Notes: generated by a model from the letters alone, not told the origin. DNA of 64,000 nucleotides from Desulfoferula mesophila (GCF_037076455.1 NZ_AP028679.1:2309501-2373500), one strand, 5' to 3'. Shown: positions 8,077-16,385, numbered from the stretch's first letter. Numbers and translations: made by a program.

Positions 8077-8168
8077 TGTTTCGTCATGGAGGTCTTTGGC
8101 ATAATTTAATGAATAACGAGCGTCACCCAAGGCTATTGAGGGGGCGCGCCACTGGCGCGAGGTGATGG

Positions 8169-8720
8169 ATGGCCGAGTCTTTCCTAAAAAAACTCTGGCG
8201 CATAAAATATTTCAAACCAACATTCTTTATCGTTCTAGGCCTCATCTTGGCCTTTCCTCTTTTCAGCCTCACTTACTACAGCATGTACCGCACCTCTACC
8301 CCGGAGTTCTGCGCCTCGTGTCATGAAATTCAGGGTGCCTACAACGACTGGCGCACCTCCAGCCACGCGGTCAACCGCAAGGGCTTCGTGGCCGACTGCA
8401 TGGACTGCCACCTGCCCGCGCCCCACGACACCTTCAACTTTTTCTACGCCAAGACCGCCCACGGCCTGAAGGACGTGGCGGTGCACTTTTTCGGCGGCAA
8501 ATACGACCGCGCCGAGCAGCGGCGCAAGGCCTGGGGCAACATCAAGAACGACCAGTGCCTCAAGTGCCACCGCAACCTCTTGTACATGCCATACAAGCGC
8601 GGGGCCATGTTGGCCCACCGCAGCGTGCTCTACCCGCGCCCCGGATATGAAAAACGCTGTCTGGACTGCCACCGGCCCTTGGTGCACATGCCCAAGCCGC
8701 TCTACATCTATGGCAGCTGA
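8169..8720 (+). CDS. NapC/NrfH-type membrane tetrahaem cytochrome c
   Basis: Predicted quinol dehydrogenase that passes electrons from the membrane quinone pool to a periplasmic partner. The 183-residue protein has one N-terminal membrane helix (about residues 18-38) and four CXXCH haem sites starting at C48, C77, C130 and C164, the NrfH/NapC pattern and length. The gene immediately downstream encodes an octahaem HAO-family protein, so that is the likely partner. Campylobacterota have a comparable NapC-type gene next to hao. The start ATG at 8169 matches the usual short cytoplasmic head. Confidence 0.92.
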   Translation: MAESFLKKLWRIKYFKPTFFIVLGLILAFPLFSLTYYSMYRTSTPEFCASCHEIQGAYNDWRTSSHAVNRKGFVADCMDCHLPAPHDTFNFFYAKTAHGLKDVAVHFFGGKYDRAEQRRKAWGNIKNDQCLKCHRNLLYMPYKRGAMLAHRSVLYPRPGYEKRCLDCHRPLVHMPKPLYIYGS

Positions 8721-8765
8721 CGGTCTTACGGGTCTTTGGACAACGCAAGGAAGGGATGGAGGGAA

Positions 8766-10175
8766 ATGAAAAAGGCGATCATCCTGGCGGGGCTGGCTAT
8801 GCTGGCCGCGATCTGGTGCCTGGCGCCCGGGGGTGCGTGGGCCCAGGACAAGACCGCCCCCAACCAGGCCAAGGTGAAAGAGTTCCGCATTGTACGCGGC
8901 ATGTCCCCCCAGGCCCAGGCCTGCATCGAGTGCCACAAGATCGTGTCGCCGGGCATCTTCGACGACTGGGCGGGCAGTCGCCACGCCAACGCCAACATCA
9001 GCTGCCTGGACTGTCACCAGGCCAAGGATAGCGATCCCGACCTCTCCAAGGCCCACCAGGCGGTCTACGAAAAAGGCGACAACCCCTGGTCCAAAAGCGA
9101 GTACATGACCCCCATCGCGGGCGTGGTCAGCCCCAAAGATTGCTCCCGCTGCCACCCCGATGAGGCCAAGCAGTATTCGGTGAGCAAGCACGCCAACACC
9201 TTGCAGATAATCTGGACCATCGACCCCTGGCTCAACTTCGGCCTCAACAGCGGCCTGGAGCGGGTCAACGGCTGTTTCCACTGCCACGGCACGGTGCTCA
9301 AGCAGGACAAGGACGGCAGGCTTGATCCCATGACCTGGCCCAACGTGGGCGTGGGGCGGCTCAACCTGGACGGCTCCAAGGGCTCCTGCGCCGCCTGCCA
9401 CACCCGGCACCGCTTCTCGGTGGCCGAAGCCCGCAAGCCCGACACCTGCGGCCAGTGCCACCTGGGCCCGGACCATCCCCAGATCGAGATATGGAACGAG
9501 TCCAAGCACGGGGCCATCTATCACTCCGAAGGGGCCAAGTGGAACTTCGCCGCCGCGCCGGGCACCTGGACGCCGGGGGTGGACTACCGCACCCCCACCT
9601 GCGCCGCCTGCCACATGAGCGGCTCGGGCAAGGTGCTCACCACCCACGACGTGACCGAGCGCCTGTCCTGGGAGCTGCAAGCCCCCCTGACCATCCGGCC
9701 TCAGGACTTCAAGCCTTGGCCCGCCAAGAGCTCCTGGCAAGAGGAACGGGCCAAGATGCAGGCGGTGTGCAAGCAGTGCCACAGCGAGGAGTGGGTCAAG
9801 AGCCACTACGCCCAGATGGATGGGGTGATCAAGGACTACAACGAGGTCTACTTCAAGCCCACCAAGGCCAAGCTGGATGAGCTGTACGCCAAGGGCCTGA
9901 TGCCCAAGGACGCCTTCTTCAAGTCGCCCCTGTGGAACGAGTTCTATGAGCTGTGGCACCACGAGGGCCGCCGGGCCCGCATGGGCGCGGCCATGATGGC
10001 CCCGGACTATTCCTGGTGGCACGGCTTCTACGAGTGCAAGAAGCGCTATGTCAAGTTCCACGAGGAGGCCGATCGCCTGATCAAGGAGCACAAGAAGGCC
10101 TACGTGGCGCCCTACTTCCCCGGGGCCACGGGCAACACCACCAAGCCGCCCCAGATATTCGGCACCAAGAAGTAA
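8766..10175 (+). CDS. Octahaem cytochrome c, hydroxylamine oxidoreductase family
   Basis: Periplasmic octahaem enzyme of the HAO superfamily, 469 residues. A signal peptide ends at AWA-Q near residue 26. Eight CXXCH motifs start at residues 53, 80, 126, 170, 208, 228, 279 and 335, and the HAO-type C-terminal helices follow, with WHHEGRRARMGAAMMAPDYSWWHGFYE (listed here only as landmarks WHHEGRR and WWHGFYE). There is no CX15CH site, which argues against sulfite reductase MccA. Pairing with an NrfH-type quinol dehydrogenase suggests a reductive role (nitrite or hydroxylamine to ammonium). Whether the P460-crosslinking tyrosine is present needs an alignment. The start at 8766 follows GGAGGG. 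Confidence 0.9.
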   Translation: MKKAIILAGLAMLAAIWCLAPGGAWAQDKTAPNQAKVKEFRIVRGMSPQAQACIECHKIVSPGIFDDWAGSRHANANISCLDCHQAKDSDPDLSKAHQAVYEKGDNPWSKSEYMTPIAGVVSPKDCSRCHPDEAKQYSVSKHANTLQIIWTIDPWLNFGLNSGLERVNGCFHCHGTVLKQDKDGRLDPMTWPNVGVGRLNLDGSKGSCAACHTRHRFSVAEARKPDTCGQCHLGPDHPQIEIWNESKHGAIYHSEGAKWNFAAAPGTWTPGVDYRTPTCAACHMSGSGKVLTTHDVTERLSWELQAPLTIRPQDFKPWPAKSSWQEERAKMQAVCKQCHSEEWVKSHYAQMDGVIKDYNEVYFKPTKAKLDELYAKGLMPKDAFFKSPLWNEFYELWHHEGRRARMGAAMMAPDYSWWHGFYECKKRYVKFHEEADRLIKEHKKAYVAPYFPGATGNTTKPPQIFGTKK

Positions 10176-10190
10176 CTGCCTTCCACCCGC

Positions 10191-10230
10191 AATCCCCGCC
10201 TTGCCTCGCCAGGGCGGGGATTGTATTTTG
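10191..10230 (+). terminator. Intrinsic terminator after the octahaem cytochrome gene
   Basis: AATCCCCGCC at 10191-10200 is the exact inverse of GGCGGGGATT at 10213-10222, followed by GTATTTTG. It closes the two-gene cytochrome unit. Confidence 0.88.
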
Positions 10231-10367
10231 GGTAAGCGACACCTCGGCGGCTCTCCGGGGCCTTTTGCCGGCGCCGGCCCGCAGGGGCCGGCCTCCTGGC
10301 CGCCCGCCCGGTTCGCGTTGTATCAACCAATCGCTACGCGCGATTTTGTCCGATCACGGGAGGCTTC

Positions 10368-11483
10368 ATGCCCAAACATCTGGTCCTGGCCGGAGCGGGC
10401 CACGCTCATATGATGGTGCTGCAAAACCTGGCCCAGATCGTGGGGCAAGGGGTGGAAGTCACGGTGATCGGCCCCGGGCCGCGCCACTACTACTCGGGCA
10501 TGGGTCCGGGCATGCTGGGTGGGGACTACGAGCCCCAGGAGATCAGCTTCCCGGTGCAGGCCATGGTGGAGCAGGCCGGGGGCAGGTTCCTGCAGGACAG
10601 GATGGTGGGCATAGACCCCACGGCCAAGCTGGTGCTCACCAAGGACAGCGGGCCGGTGCCCTATGACGTGCTCTCCTGCAATACCGGCAGCGCCATCCCC
10701 GATGAGACGGTGGAGGACCAGGCGCGCATATACCGGGTCAAGCCCATCGAGAACCTGCTGGAGGCGCGCCTGCGCCTGAGCGAAATAGCCCGCCAGCGCA
10801 AGGTGAGCGTGGGGGTGGTGGGCGGCGGCCCGGCCTCCCTGGAGATCGCGGGCAACGCCTGGGCCCTGACCCGCCGCAACGGCGGCCAAGGCGCCGAGGT
10901 GCGCATCTACGCGGGCAGCCGTTTTTTGAAGCGAGCCCCGGAAGGCGTCGCCTCGCGGGCCAGGGAGATAATCGCGGGACGGGGCATCGAGATAATAGAG
11001 GGGGCCTACGCCAGGCACGTCGGCTCGGACCGGGTGGCCTTGGACGACGGCCGCGCCTTTGAGCACGACCTGGTGTTCCTGGTCACCGGCGTGAAACCGC
11101 GCCCCCTGTTCGGGCCCTCGGGCCTGCCCACCGGGCCGGAAGGCGGGCTCATGGTCAACCGCTTTTTGCAATGCCCCGATCACCCCGACATCTTCGGCGG
11201 AGGCGATTGCGTCTACTATGGGCCCCAGCCCCTGGCCAAGGTGGGGGTGTACGCGGTGCGGCAAAACCCGGTGCTGCTCAACAACCTCCAGGCGCGTCTC
11301 ACGGGCGGCGAGCTCGAGGCCTTTGAGCCGGGCGGGGCCTATCTGCTCATCTACAACCTGGGCGGCGGAGTGGGCATCCTGCACAAGTGGGGCCTAATCT
11401 TGCAGGGCAAGCTGGCCTTCAAGATCAAGGACCACATCGACCGCGGCTTCATGATCCGCTTCAAGCCGGAGTGGGACCGGTAA
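10368..11483 (+). CDS. FAD/NAD(P)-dependent oxidoreductase (NDH-2/SQR-like)
   Basis: A 371-residue two-dinucleotide-fold flavoprotein. FAD is bound by an unusual first loop GAGHAHMMVL at residues 9-18 in place of GxGxxG, a feature of the family often found fused to or beside SelD selenophosphate synthetase. The second nucleotide loop is VGGGPASLEIA in the middle, and the FAD ribityl motif appears as IFGGGDCV. No membrane segment and no redox CxxC pair is visible, so it is not a thioredoxin-reductase type. No selD is seen in this window. Role is probably quinone or other NADH-linked redox chemistry. Start follows GGGAGG. Confidence 0.8.
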   Translation: MPKHLVLAGAGHAHMMVLQNLAQIVGQGVEVTVIGPGPRHYYSGMGPGMLGGDYEPQEISFPVQAMVEQAGGRFLQDRMVGIDPTAKLVLTKDSGPVPYDVLSCNTGSAIPDETVEDQARIYRVKPIENLLEARLRLSEIARQRKVSVGVVGGGPASLEIAGNAWALTRRNGGQGAEVRIYAGSRFLKRAPEGVASRAREIIAGRGIEIIEGAYARHVGSDRVALDDGRAFEHDLVFLVTGVKPRPLFGPSGLPTGPEGGLMVNRFLQCPDHPDIFGGGDCVYYGPQPLAKVGVYAVRQNPVLLNNLQARLTGGELEAFEPGGAYLLIYNLGGGVGILHKWGLILQGKLAFKIKDHIDRGFMIRFKPEWDR

Positions 11484-11555
11484 ACAGGAGGTCAGGAACA
11501 AGCGTCCGGGTCAAAATATAAAAGGGAAGAGTTGTGAAAGAAAAAAGGGGGGAAC

Positions 11556-12206
11556 ATGACCGAACCACTCGACGCCCACGGACAACCGCTTATCAGGGCC
11601 TATAATTGCAAACAACACCACGACCGCACCTTGGATGAACTTCTCGGCCTGGCCAAGGGCATGGCCGCCGACGGGTGCATTAATCAGTTGGAGGCCGAAT
11701 TTCTGCAAAAATGGCTGATCAAAAACAACGATCTAAATGCCACCTGGCCGATTAACGTCATCAACAACCGCGTGAACCAGATGCTGTGCGACGGGGTTTT
11801 GGATGGCAATGAACAAAAAGAACTGCTGGAGCTTCTTTGTTCCTTTACCGGCCAAATTCCGGTGGAGCGGGAGTTGGAAAACATGTCCTGCACTCTGCCC
11901 CTGGACAGCCCGCCACCTGCTTTACAGTTTCAAGGAAGGGCCTACTGCTTTACCGGGAAGTTTGTTTCCGGTACCCGTAACGATTGTCAGACGGCGGTAT
12001 TGCAACTGGGCGGCGCGGTAAAAAACACTGTCTCCAAAAAAACTGATTACTTGGTTATCGGCGTTATCGGCAGCCGTGACTGGGTCCACACTTCCTACGG
12101 CCGTAAAATAGAACGTGCCATGGAACTGCGTGATGAAGGTCACGGGCTGGCCATAGTATCCGAAGACCACTGGGCCCAGCACGTTTACGGAACCGAACCT
12201 TTTTAA
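11556..12206 (+). CDS. BRCT-domain protein with TerB-like helical N-terminus
   Basis: A 216-residue protein. The C-terminal half (about residues 122-212) is a BRCT fold as in NAD-dependent DNA ligase: FQGRAYCFTG, then LGGAVKNTVSKKTDYLVIG and a closing SEDHW. The N-terminal half is helical, with repeated ADGCINQLEAEFL and CDGVLDGNEQKEL segments that look like TerB/EF-like helical hairpins. No catalytic domain is seen, so it is likely an adaptor in DNA repair or a mobile-element accessory protein. Base composition is less GC-rich than the flanking genes, which hints at acquisition. It is preceded by AAAAAAGGGGGGAAC, a strong purine-rich ribosome-binding region. Confidence 0.8.
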   Translation: MTEPLDAHGQPLIRAYNCKQHHDRTLDELLGLAKGMAADGCINQLEAEFLQKWLIKNNDLNATWPINVINNRVNQMLCDGVLDGNEQKELLELLCSFTGQIPVERELENMSCTLPLDSPPPALQFQGRAYCFTGKFVSGTRNDCQTAVLQLGGAVKNTVSKKTDYLVIGVIGSRDWVHTSYGRKIERAMELRDEGHGLAIVSEDHWAQHVYGTEPF

Positions 12207-12228
12207 CCACCATCGGAAAGGCCGCCCC

Positions 12229-13254
12229 ATGCCCATACCCGGCAACCTCTTGACCACGGCCATGGCCGTCATGCCCCACCGCGACGTGGACCGGGCCCTG
12301 GAACTGGCCCTGAGCCTGGATATCCCCTTCTGGCCCCAGCTACCCCACGTGAGCTACTACGAGGACATGTACGTGCAGGCCTCGGAGCACTTTCCCGGCA
12401 CGGTGGTGGATATGGAAAAGCAGACCCTGTCCTTTTCCATGGACAAGTTCATGGCCGAGTTCGAGGCCACCATGAGCCACTTCGACGAGCCGGGCTACTT
12501 CGACATCTCGCCGCAGTATTCGGCGGTGTACCACAAGTTCCTGGAGATGGACCTGGCCGACCGCCCGGCCATCCGGGGGCAGTTGGAAGGGCCCATCAGC
12601 TTCGGGCTCAACGTGAAGGACCAGAACGACCGCCCCATCCTCTTCGACGACACGGTGCGGCCCTTCTTGCTGGAAGTGATGGCCCGCCGGGTCAACGAGC
12701 AACTGGTGCGCCTCAAGCAGCTCAACCCCAACGCCTTCATGTTCATCGACGAGCCGGGGCTGCAATTCATCTTCAGCGCCCTGTCCGGCTATTCCGACAC
12801 CCAGGCTCATAAGGACCTGGAGCAGTTCTTTGCGGCCATCGAGCGTCCCCGGGGGGTGCACCTGTGCGGCAACGTGGACTGGGACTTCCTGCTCAACCTG
12901 GACATAGACGTGCTCTCGTTGGACGTGTACTCCAACGGCGAGATATTTGCCTCCTACGCCGGGGCCATCAAGCGCTTTTTGGATCGCGGCGGGGTCCTGG
13001 TGTGGGGCCTCACTCCCACCAACGTCGAGCCATTCGAGTCCGAGAGCATGGAGAGCCTGTACAACCTGCTCATGGACATGTGGAGCTTCTTGGAGCGCCG
13101 GGGTCTGGACCGCGACCAGTTGGTGGCCCAGGGGCTGATCTCCCCGGCCACCTGCTGCCTGGTAAATCCCGACGGCACCGCCACCGTGGAAAAGGCCTTC
13201 ACCATGGTCAAGCAGTTGTCGGCGCGGCTGAGGGGCGAGATGGGGGTGGGTTAG
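12229..13254 (+). CDS. Core-MetE-like cobalamin-independent methionine synthase family protein
   Basis: A 341-residue (beta/alpha)8 protein related to the C-terminal catalytic half of MetE. Zn-ligand regions are visible as GVHLCGNVDW (His and Cys) and ATCCLVN (Cys), and an acidic substrate region FIDEPGLQF. It lacks the N-terminal MetE half, as in the short core-MetE proteins of anaerobes and archaea, which can take methyl groups from a corrinoid protein rather than methyl-folate. No corrinoid protein or cobalamin riboswitch lies beside it, so the methyl donor is unknown. The gene is 22 bases after the BRCT gene. Confidence 0.75.
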   Translation: MPIPGNLLTTAMAVMPHRDVDRALELALSLDIPFWPQLPHVSYYEDMYVQASEHFPGTVVDMEKQTLSFSMDKFMAEFEATMSHFDEPGYFDISPQYSAVYHKFLEMDLADRPAIRGQLEGPISFGLNVKDQNDRPILFDDTVRPFLLEVMARRVNEQLVRLKQLNPNAFMFIDEPGLQFIFSALSGYSDTQAHKDLEQFFAAIERPRGVHLCGNVDWDFLLNLDIDVLSLDVYSNGEIFASYAGAIKRFLDRGGVLVWGLTPTNVEPFESESMESLYNLLMDMWSFLERRGLDRDQLVAQGLISPATCCLVNPDGTATVEKAFTMVKQLSARLRGEMGVG

Positions 13255-13262
13255 CCCGCGCG

Positions 13263-13291
13263 TTGACGCCCCCCCTCCCCTTGGGTATATT
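13263..13291 (+). promoter_or_regulatory. Sigma70-type promoter of trpS
   Basis: TTGACG (13263-13268), a 17-base spacer and TATATT (13286-13291) make a near-consensus promoter. Predicted transcription starts near 13298, leaving a short leader of about 33 bases before the trpS GTG. Confidence 0.8.
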
Positions 13292-13330
13292 GCCTGGGTG
13301 ATCCGCAACCGCACCAGGAGGACCAGGCAA

Positions 13331-14296
13331 GTGCGAGTTCTTTCGGGTATTCAGCCTTCGGGCACCCTGCACATAGCCAATTACTTCGCCATGATGCAGC
13401 GCATGATCCGCTTCCAACAGGAGCACACCCTGTTCTGCTTCATCGTGAACCTGCACGCCCTGACCACGGTCTACGACGGCGAGCGCCTCAAGACCGACAC
13501 CATGAACGCGTGCCTGGACTTCCTGGCCCTGGGCCTGGACCCGGAAAAGGCCTTCTTCTGGGTGCAGGGCGACGTGCCCGAGGTCTGCGAGCTCACCTGG
13601 ATCCTCAACAACCACACCCCGGTGGGGCTCCTGGAGCGGGCGCACTCCTACAAGGACAAGATCGCCAAGGGCTTCCAGCCCCACAACGGCCTGTTCTCCT
13701 ACCCGGTCCTGATGGCCGCCGACATCCTGCTCTACCAGGCCGACGCCGTGCCGGTGGGTAAGGACCAGAAACAGCATCTGGAGATCACCCGCGACATCGC
13801 CATCAAGTTCAACAACGCCTATGGCGAGACCTTCACGGTGCCCGAGCCCTGGATCGAGGAGGACACCGCGGTCATTCCCGGCCTGGACGGCCAGAAGATG
13901 TCCAAGAGCTACGGCAACACCCTGGAGATCTTCGCGCCGGAGAAGTACCTCAAGAAAAAGGTGATGAAGATCGTCACCGACTCCACCCCGGTGGAAGAGC
14001 CCAAGAACCCCGAGACCTGCAACGTCTTCGCCCTGGTCAGCCTGTTCATGGACGCCCAGGAAAAGGCGGCCCTGGCCGAGCGCTACCGGGCCGGCGGCAT
14101 GGGCTACGGCGAGGTGAAGAAAGAGCTCTTCGCCCGCATGTGGGAGTACTTCGCCCCCTACCGCGCCAAGCGCGAGGAACTGGCGGGCAACCTGGACTAC
14201 GTGCGCCAGGTCATGGCCAAGGGCGCGGACAAGACCCGGGCCGTGGCCAACGAGACCCTGGACCTGGTGCGCAGCCGGGTGGGGCTCAACTATTAG
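13331..14296 (+). CDS. trpS: Tryptophanyl-tRNA synthetase
   Basis: Class I synthetase charging tRNA(Trp), 321 residues. The protein starts (V)RVLSGIQPSGTLHIANY, where the HIGH-like signature is HIAN, and carries the second signature KMSKS in GQKMSKSYGN. I use the GTG at 13331, preceded by AGGAGG with a 9-base gap and matching the family's MRVLSGIQPSG start; an in-frame GTG at 13298 would coincide with the predicted transcription start and is unlikely. The glycine usually found in the HxGN position is alanine here, a small departure from the common form. Confidence 0.95.
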   Translation: MRVLSGIQPSGTLHIANYFAMMQRMIRFQQEHTLFCFIVNLHALTTVYDGERLKTDTMNACLDFLALGLDPEKAFFWVQGDVPEVCELTWILNNHTPVGLLERAHSYKDKIAKGFQPHNGLFSYPVLMAADILLYQADAVPVGKDQKQHLEITRDIAIKFNNAYGETFTVPEPWIEEDTAVIPGLDGQKMSKSYGNTLEIFAPEKYLKKKVMKIVTDSTPVEEPKNPETCNVFALVSLFMDAQEKAALAERYRAGGMGYGEVKKELFARMWEYFAPYRAKREELAGNLDYVRQVMAKGADKTRAVANETLDLVRSRVGLNY

Positions 14297-14360
14297 CCCG
14301 GCCAAGTTTCCCTTCAGCCCCCGGCGCTGGCGCCTGCGTCAGCAAGAGCTGGCCCGCGAG

Positions 14361-14789
14361 TTGGGCCTGCCCGCTCAGCGGCCCGCCCGGGAGCTGGCCC
14401 TGCGCATCTCCCAAACCTTGGAGCTACCCCGGCGGGTCTTCGCCCGCCATTGCCCGGAGCTGTGCCCCGATTGCGCCCGGCCCTGCTGCGCGCGCATCAG
14501 CCGCCACGGCATTCTGGACGCCGCCGATCTCATCCTCATGGCCGTACTAAACCCGGACGGCGCGCCCTATCCCTCGGCCCGCTCCGAGGCCTGCCCTTTT
14601 CTCAGCCCCGAAGGTTGCGAGCTGCCCTGGTCGGCCCGGCCCTATGCCTGCTTGCACTACGTGTGCGACGCCCTACGCCGGGCGATGTCTCCTGAAGAAG
14701 CGCAAGAGGTGGAGCGAGCCCTGGCCCGGGCCGGGGAGCTAAGGAGCGAGCTGGTGGCGGCCTACACCCAGGGGCGCGGGACGCCATAA
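14361..14789 (+). CDS. YkgJ-type cysteine-cluster protein
   Basis: A small protein with the CxxC...CC...C...GC...C...C pattern of the YkgJ zinc/iron-chelating family: CPDCARPCC, ACPFLSPEGC and YACLHYVC. Function of the family is not settled; metal binding is the accepted idea. The start is uncertain. TTG at 14361 is the first ordinary start codon, but the frame stays open and coding-like (ending FSPRRWRLRQQELARE) back to an ATT at 14292 that overlaps the trpS stop. The true protein may therefore be about 23 residues longer. It ends against a terminator shared with the convergent gene. Confidence 0.72.
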   Translation: MGLPAQRPARELALRISQTLELPRRVFARHCPELCPDCARPCCARISRHGILDAADLILMAVLNPDGAPYPSARSEACPFLSPEGCELPWSARPYACLHYVCDALRRAMSPEEAQEVERALARAGELRSELVAAYTQGRGTP

Positions 14790-14818
14790 AAAACGGCCCC
14801 GGCGCATCGCCGGAGCCG
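14788..14818 (-). terminator. Intrinsic terminator after the Old Yellow Enzyme gene
   Basis: CGGCCCCGGCG at 14794-14804 pairs with CGCCGGAGCCG at 14808-14818; the one imperfect pair is a G-U wobble only in the minus-strand RNA. On that strand the hairpin is followed by six U residues (14793-14788). It lies between convergent genes. Confidence 0.9.
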
Positions 14819-14842
14819 CGTTTGGTCTCGGTCGGGTGGTTT

Positions 14843-15946
14843 TCAGCCCTGGGCTTTTTCCTGCTTCTTGAGTTCCTGGCCGCAGCCCAGACCCTGTTGC
14901 ATGCCCACCTTGAAGCACTGGTTGCAGGAGATGCAGGTGGCCTTTTCCTCGCCCGCCTGCCAGCGCTTGGCCAGGTCGGGCTGGCGGATGAAGGGGCGGC
15001 TCATGGCCACCGCGTCCACCTGGTCCAGAGCCTTTTCCACCTGGGACTTGCTGCGCCAGCCGCCCACGCAGATCACCGGGCAGGACACCGCCTTTTTAAT
15101 GGCCGCGGCGTTGGCCAGGAAGTAGCCCTCTTCCTCGGCCTGCTTGACCACCCGCGAGGGCGAGAGCTTACCCGCCGCCGGGGTTCCGCCGCTCACCTCG
15201 ATGGCGTTCATGCCCCGCTGGGCCAGGCCCTGGGCCACCGGCAGGCTCTCTTCCAGAGTCAGCCCGCCCTCCACGGCGTCGTAGCTGTTGAGCTTGATGA
15301 ACACCGGGTACGTGGGCCCCACCGCCTGGCGGGTGGCGGCCAGCACCTCGTAGGCGAAGCGGGCCCGGTTGGCCGGGCTTCCGCCATAGTCGTCGGTGCG
15401 TTGGTTGGTCAGCGGGCTCAGGAACTGGTTGATGAGATAACCGTGGGCTCCGTGTAACTCAACCGCGTCGAACCCGGCGGCCCTTACCCGGGCGGCGGCC
15501 AGGGCAAAGGCCTCGATGGTGTCCTCGATCTGCATCAGGCTCATCTCGGCCACCTCCTCGCCAAAGGCGGGGTTGAGCATGGCCGAGGGGCCTATGGGCT
15601 GCTGCCCGATCCAGTCGGCCTTGGTCTGGCCGCCGGCGTGCACGATCTGCATGGCCACCAGGCCGCCCGACTTGTGCACCGCGTCGCTGATGCGGGTCAG
15701 GGGGCCCACCAGGGCGTCGATGTGCGCGCCGGTCTGCTTGGGCAGGCCCCTGCCCTCGGGGCTGATATAGGCGTAGCCGGTGATGATCAGCCCCACTCCG
15801 CCCTCGGCCAGGTCGGCCAGCGCGTTGATCAACTCGTGGGAGGGCACGCCGTCATCGTCGGCCAGGCCCTCCCAGGTGGCGCTGCGCACCAGGCGGTTGG
15901 GGATGCTCAGGTCTTTGATTTTCCAAGGGGTGAAAATGTCGGCCAT
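14843..15946 (-). CDS. Old Yellow Enzyme-family NADH:flavin oxidoreductase
   Basis: FMN-dependent TIM-barrel reductase, 367 residues, probably acting on an activated alkene or related electrophile. Landmarks include PNRLVRSATWEGLADDDG at the N-terminus, the QIVHAGGQ loop, the catalytic/substrate region ELHGAHGYLINQFLSP and NQRTDDYGGS, and the FMN phosphate loop near GGWRSK. The C-terminus has a cysteine motif CISCNQC followed by a further Cys, as in the longer Fe-S OYE/dienoyl-CoA reductase branch, but the protein stops before the second flavin domain. It is the last gene of a unit with a membrane protein and a GntR regulator. Confidence 0.9.
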   Translation of the reverse strand: MADIFTPWKIKDLSIPNRLVRSATWEGLADDDGVPSHELINALADLAEGGVGLIITGYAYISPEGRGLPKQTGAHIDALVGPLTRISDAVHKSGGLVAMQIVHAGGQTKADWIGQQPIGPSAMLNPAFGEEVAEMSLMQIEDTIEAFALAAARVRAAGFDAVELHGAHGYLINQFLSPLTNQRTDDYGGSPANRARFAYEVLAATRQAVGPTYPVFIKLNSYDAVEGGLTLEESLPVAQGLAQRGMNAIEVSGGTPAAGKLSPSRVVKQAEEEGYFLANAAAIKKAVSCPVICVGGWRSKSQVEKALDQVDAVAMSRPFIRQPDLAKRWQAGEEKATCISCNQCFKVGMQQGLGCGQELKKQEKAQG

Positions 15947-15977
15947 GATTTCCTCTTCGGGTTGAAAGAAGTGATGG

Positions 15978-16367
15978 TCAGCGGCCCGCCACTACCAAAG
16001 GTATGCCATAAGCCAGCATGGTCAACAGGAAGGCGACGCTAATGAGCAGGCTGGCCGGATGGACCATGCGAAAGAAGCGCTGCTGCAGGGCCAGGCGCAA
16101 CAACCAGAAGGCCGCGAACACGGCCAGCAGCTTGCGGCCCAGGGGGGTGCCCAGCAGCTCCGAGGAGTAGACCAGGGTCAGATAGGCGGCCACGGCAAAG
16201 TAAAAGGTCAGGCACAGGTTCAACACCTGCATGATGCTGCGGTTGAGCGAATCCAAGGGCTCCAGGGCGGTCTGCCACTTGAAGATGCGGGGGAAGAAAA
16301 AGTGAAACACCGCCCAGCCGATATGCATCACTCCGCCCGCGTACAGGCAGATCAGCGCGAATTTCAT
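15978..16367 (-). CDS. Small four-helix membrane protein of unknown function
   Basis: A 129-residue protein with about four hydrophobic helices (roughly residues 4-24, 46-68, 80-98 and 104-125), ending GIPLVVAGR. No signature motif was recognised. A few charged/aromatic residues sit between helices 1 and 2 (FHFFFPRIFKW). It lies 18 bases after the gntR stop and 31 bases before the Old Yellow Enzyme start, so it belongs to the same unit and may help take up or sense that enzyme's substrate; this is inference. Confidence 0.75.
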   Translation of the reverse strand: MKFALICLYAGGVMHIGWAVFHFFFPRIFKWQTALEPLDSLNRSIMQVLNLCLTFYFAVAAYLTLVYSSELLGTPLGRKLLAVFAAFWLLRLALQQRFFRMVHPASLLISVAFLLTMLAYGIPLVVAGR

Positions 16368-16385
16368 ATGCTCACCCAGCCGCCG

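Larger units (their letters stand above)
7837..8168. other. AT-rich divergent intergenic region
   Basis: This stretch between the divergent rubredoxin and cytochrome genes is far more AT-rich than its surroundings. It holds no credible coding sequence. It contains the direct repeats and palindromes listed separately, and a GC-rich inverted sequence (GCGCGCC/GGCGCG, around 8142-8161) immediately before the cytochrome start. Confidence 0.7.

Noticed and set aside
8081-8115. Sigma-54 promoter (TGGCATAATTTAATG) for the cytochrome pair
   Set aside because: The GG is present but the -12 GC element is missing at the required spacing.
8235-10091. 618-codon minus-strand open frame opposite the cytochrome genes
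   Set aside because: Antisense to two clear multihaem cytochrome genes with intact CXXCH motifs; no ribosome-binding site or homology.
12207-12228. Cobalamin or SAM riboswitch before the core-MetE-like gene
   Set aside because: Only 22 bases separate it from the previous gene, too short for either structure.
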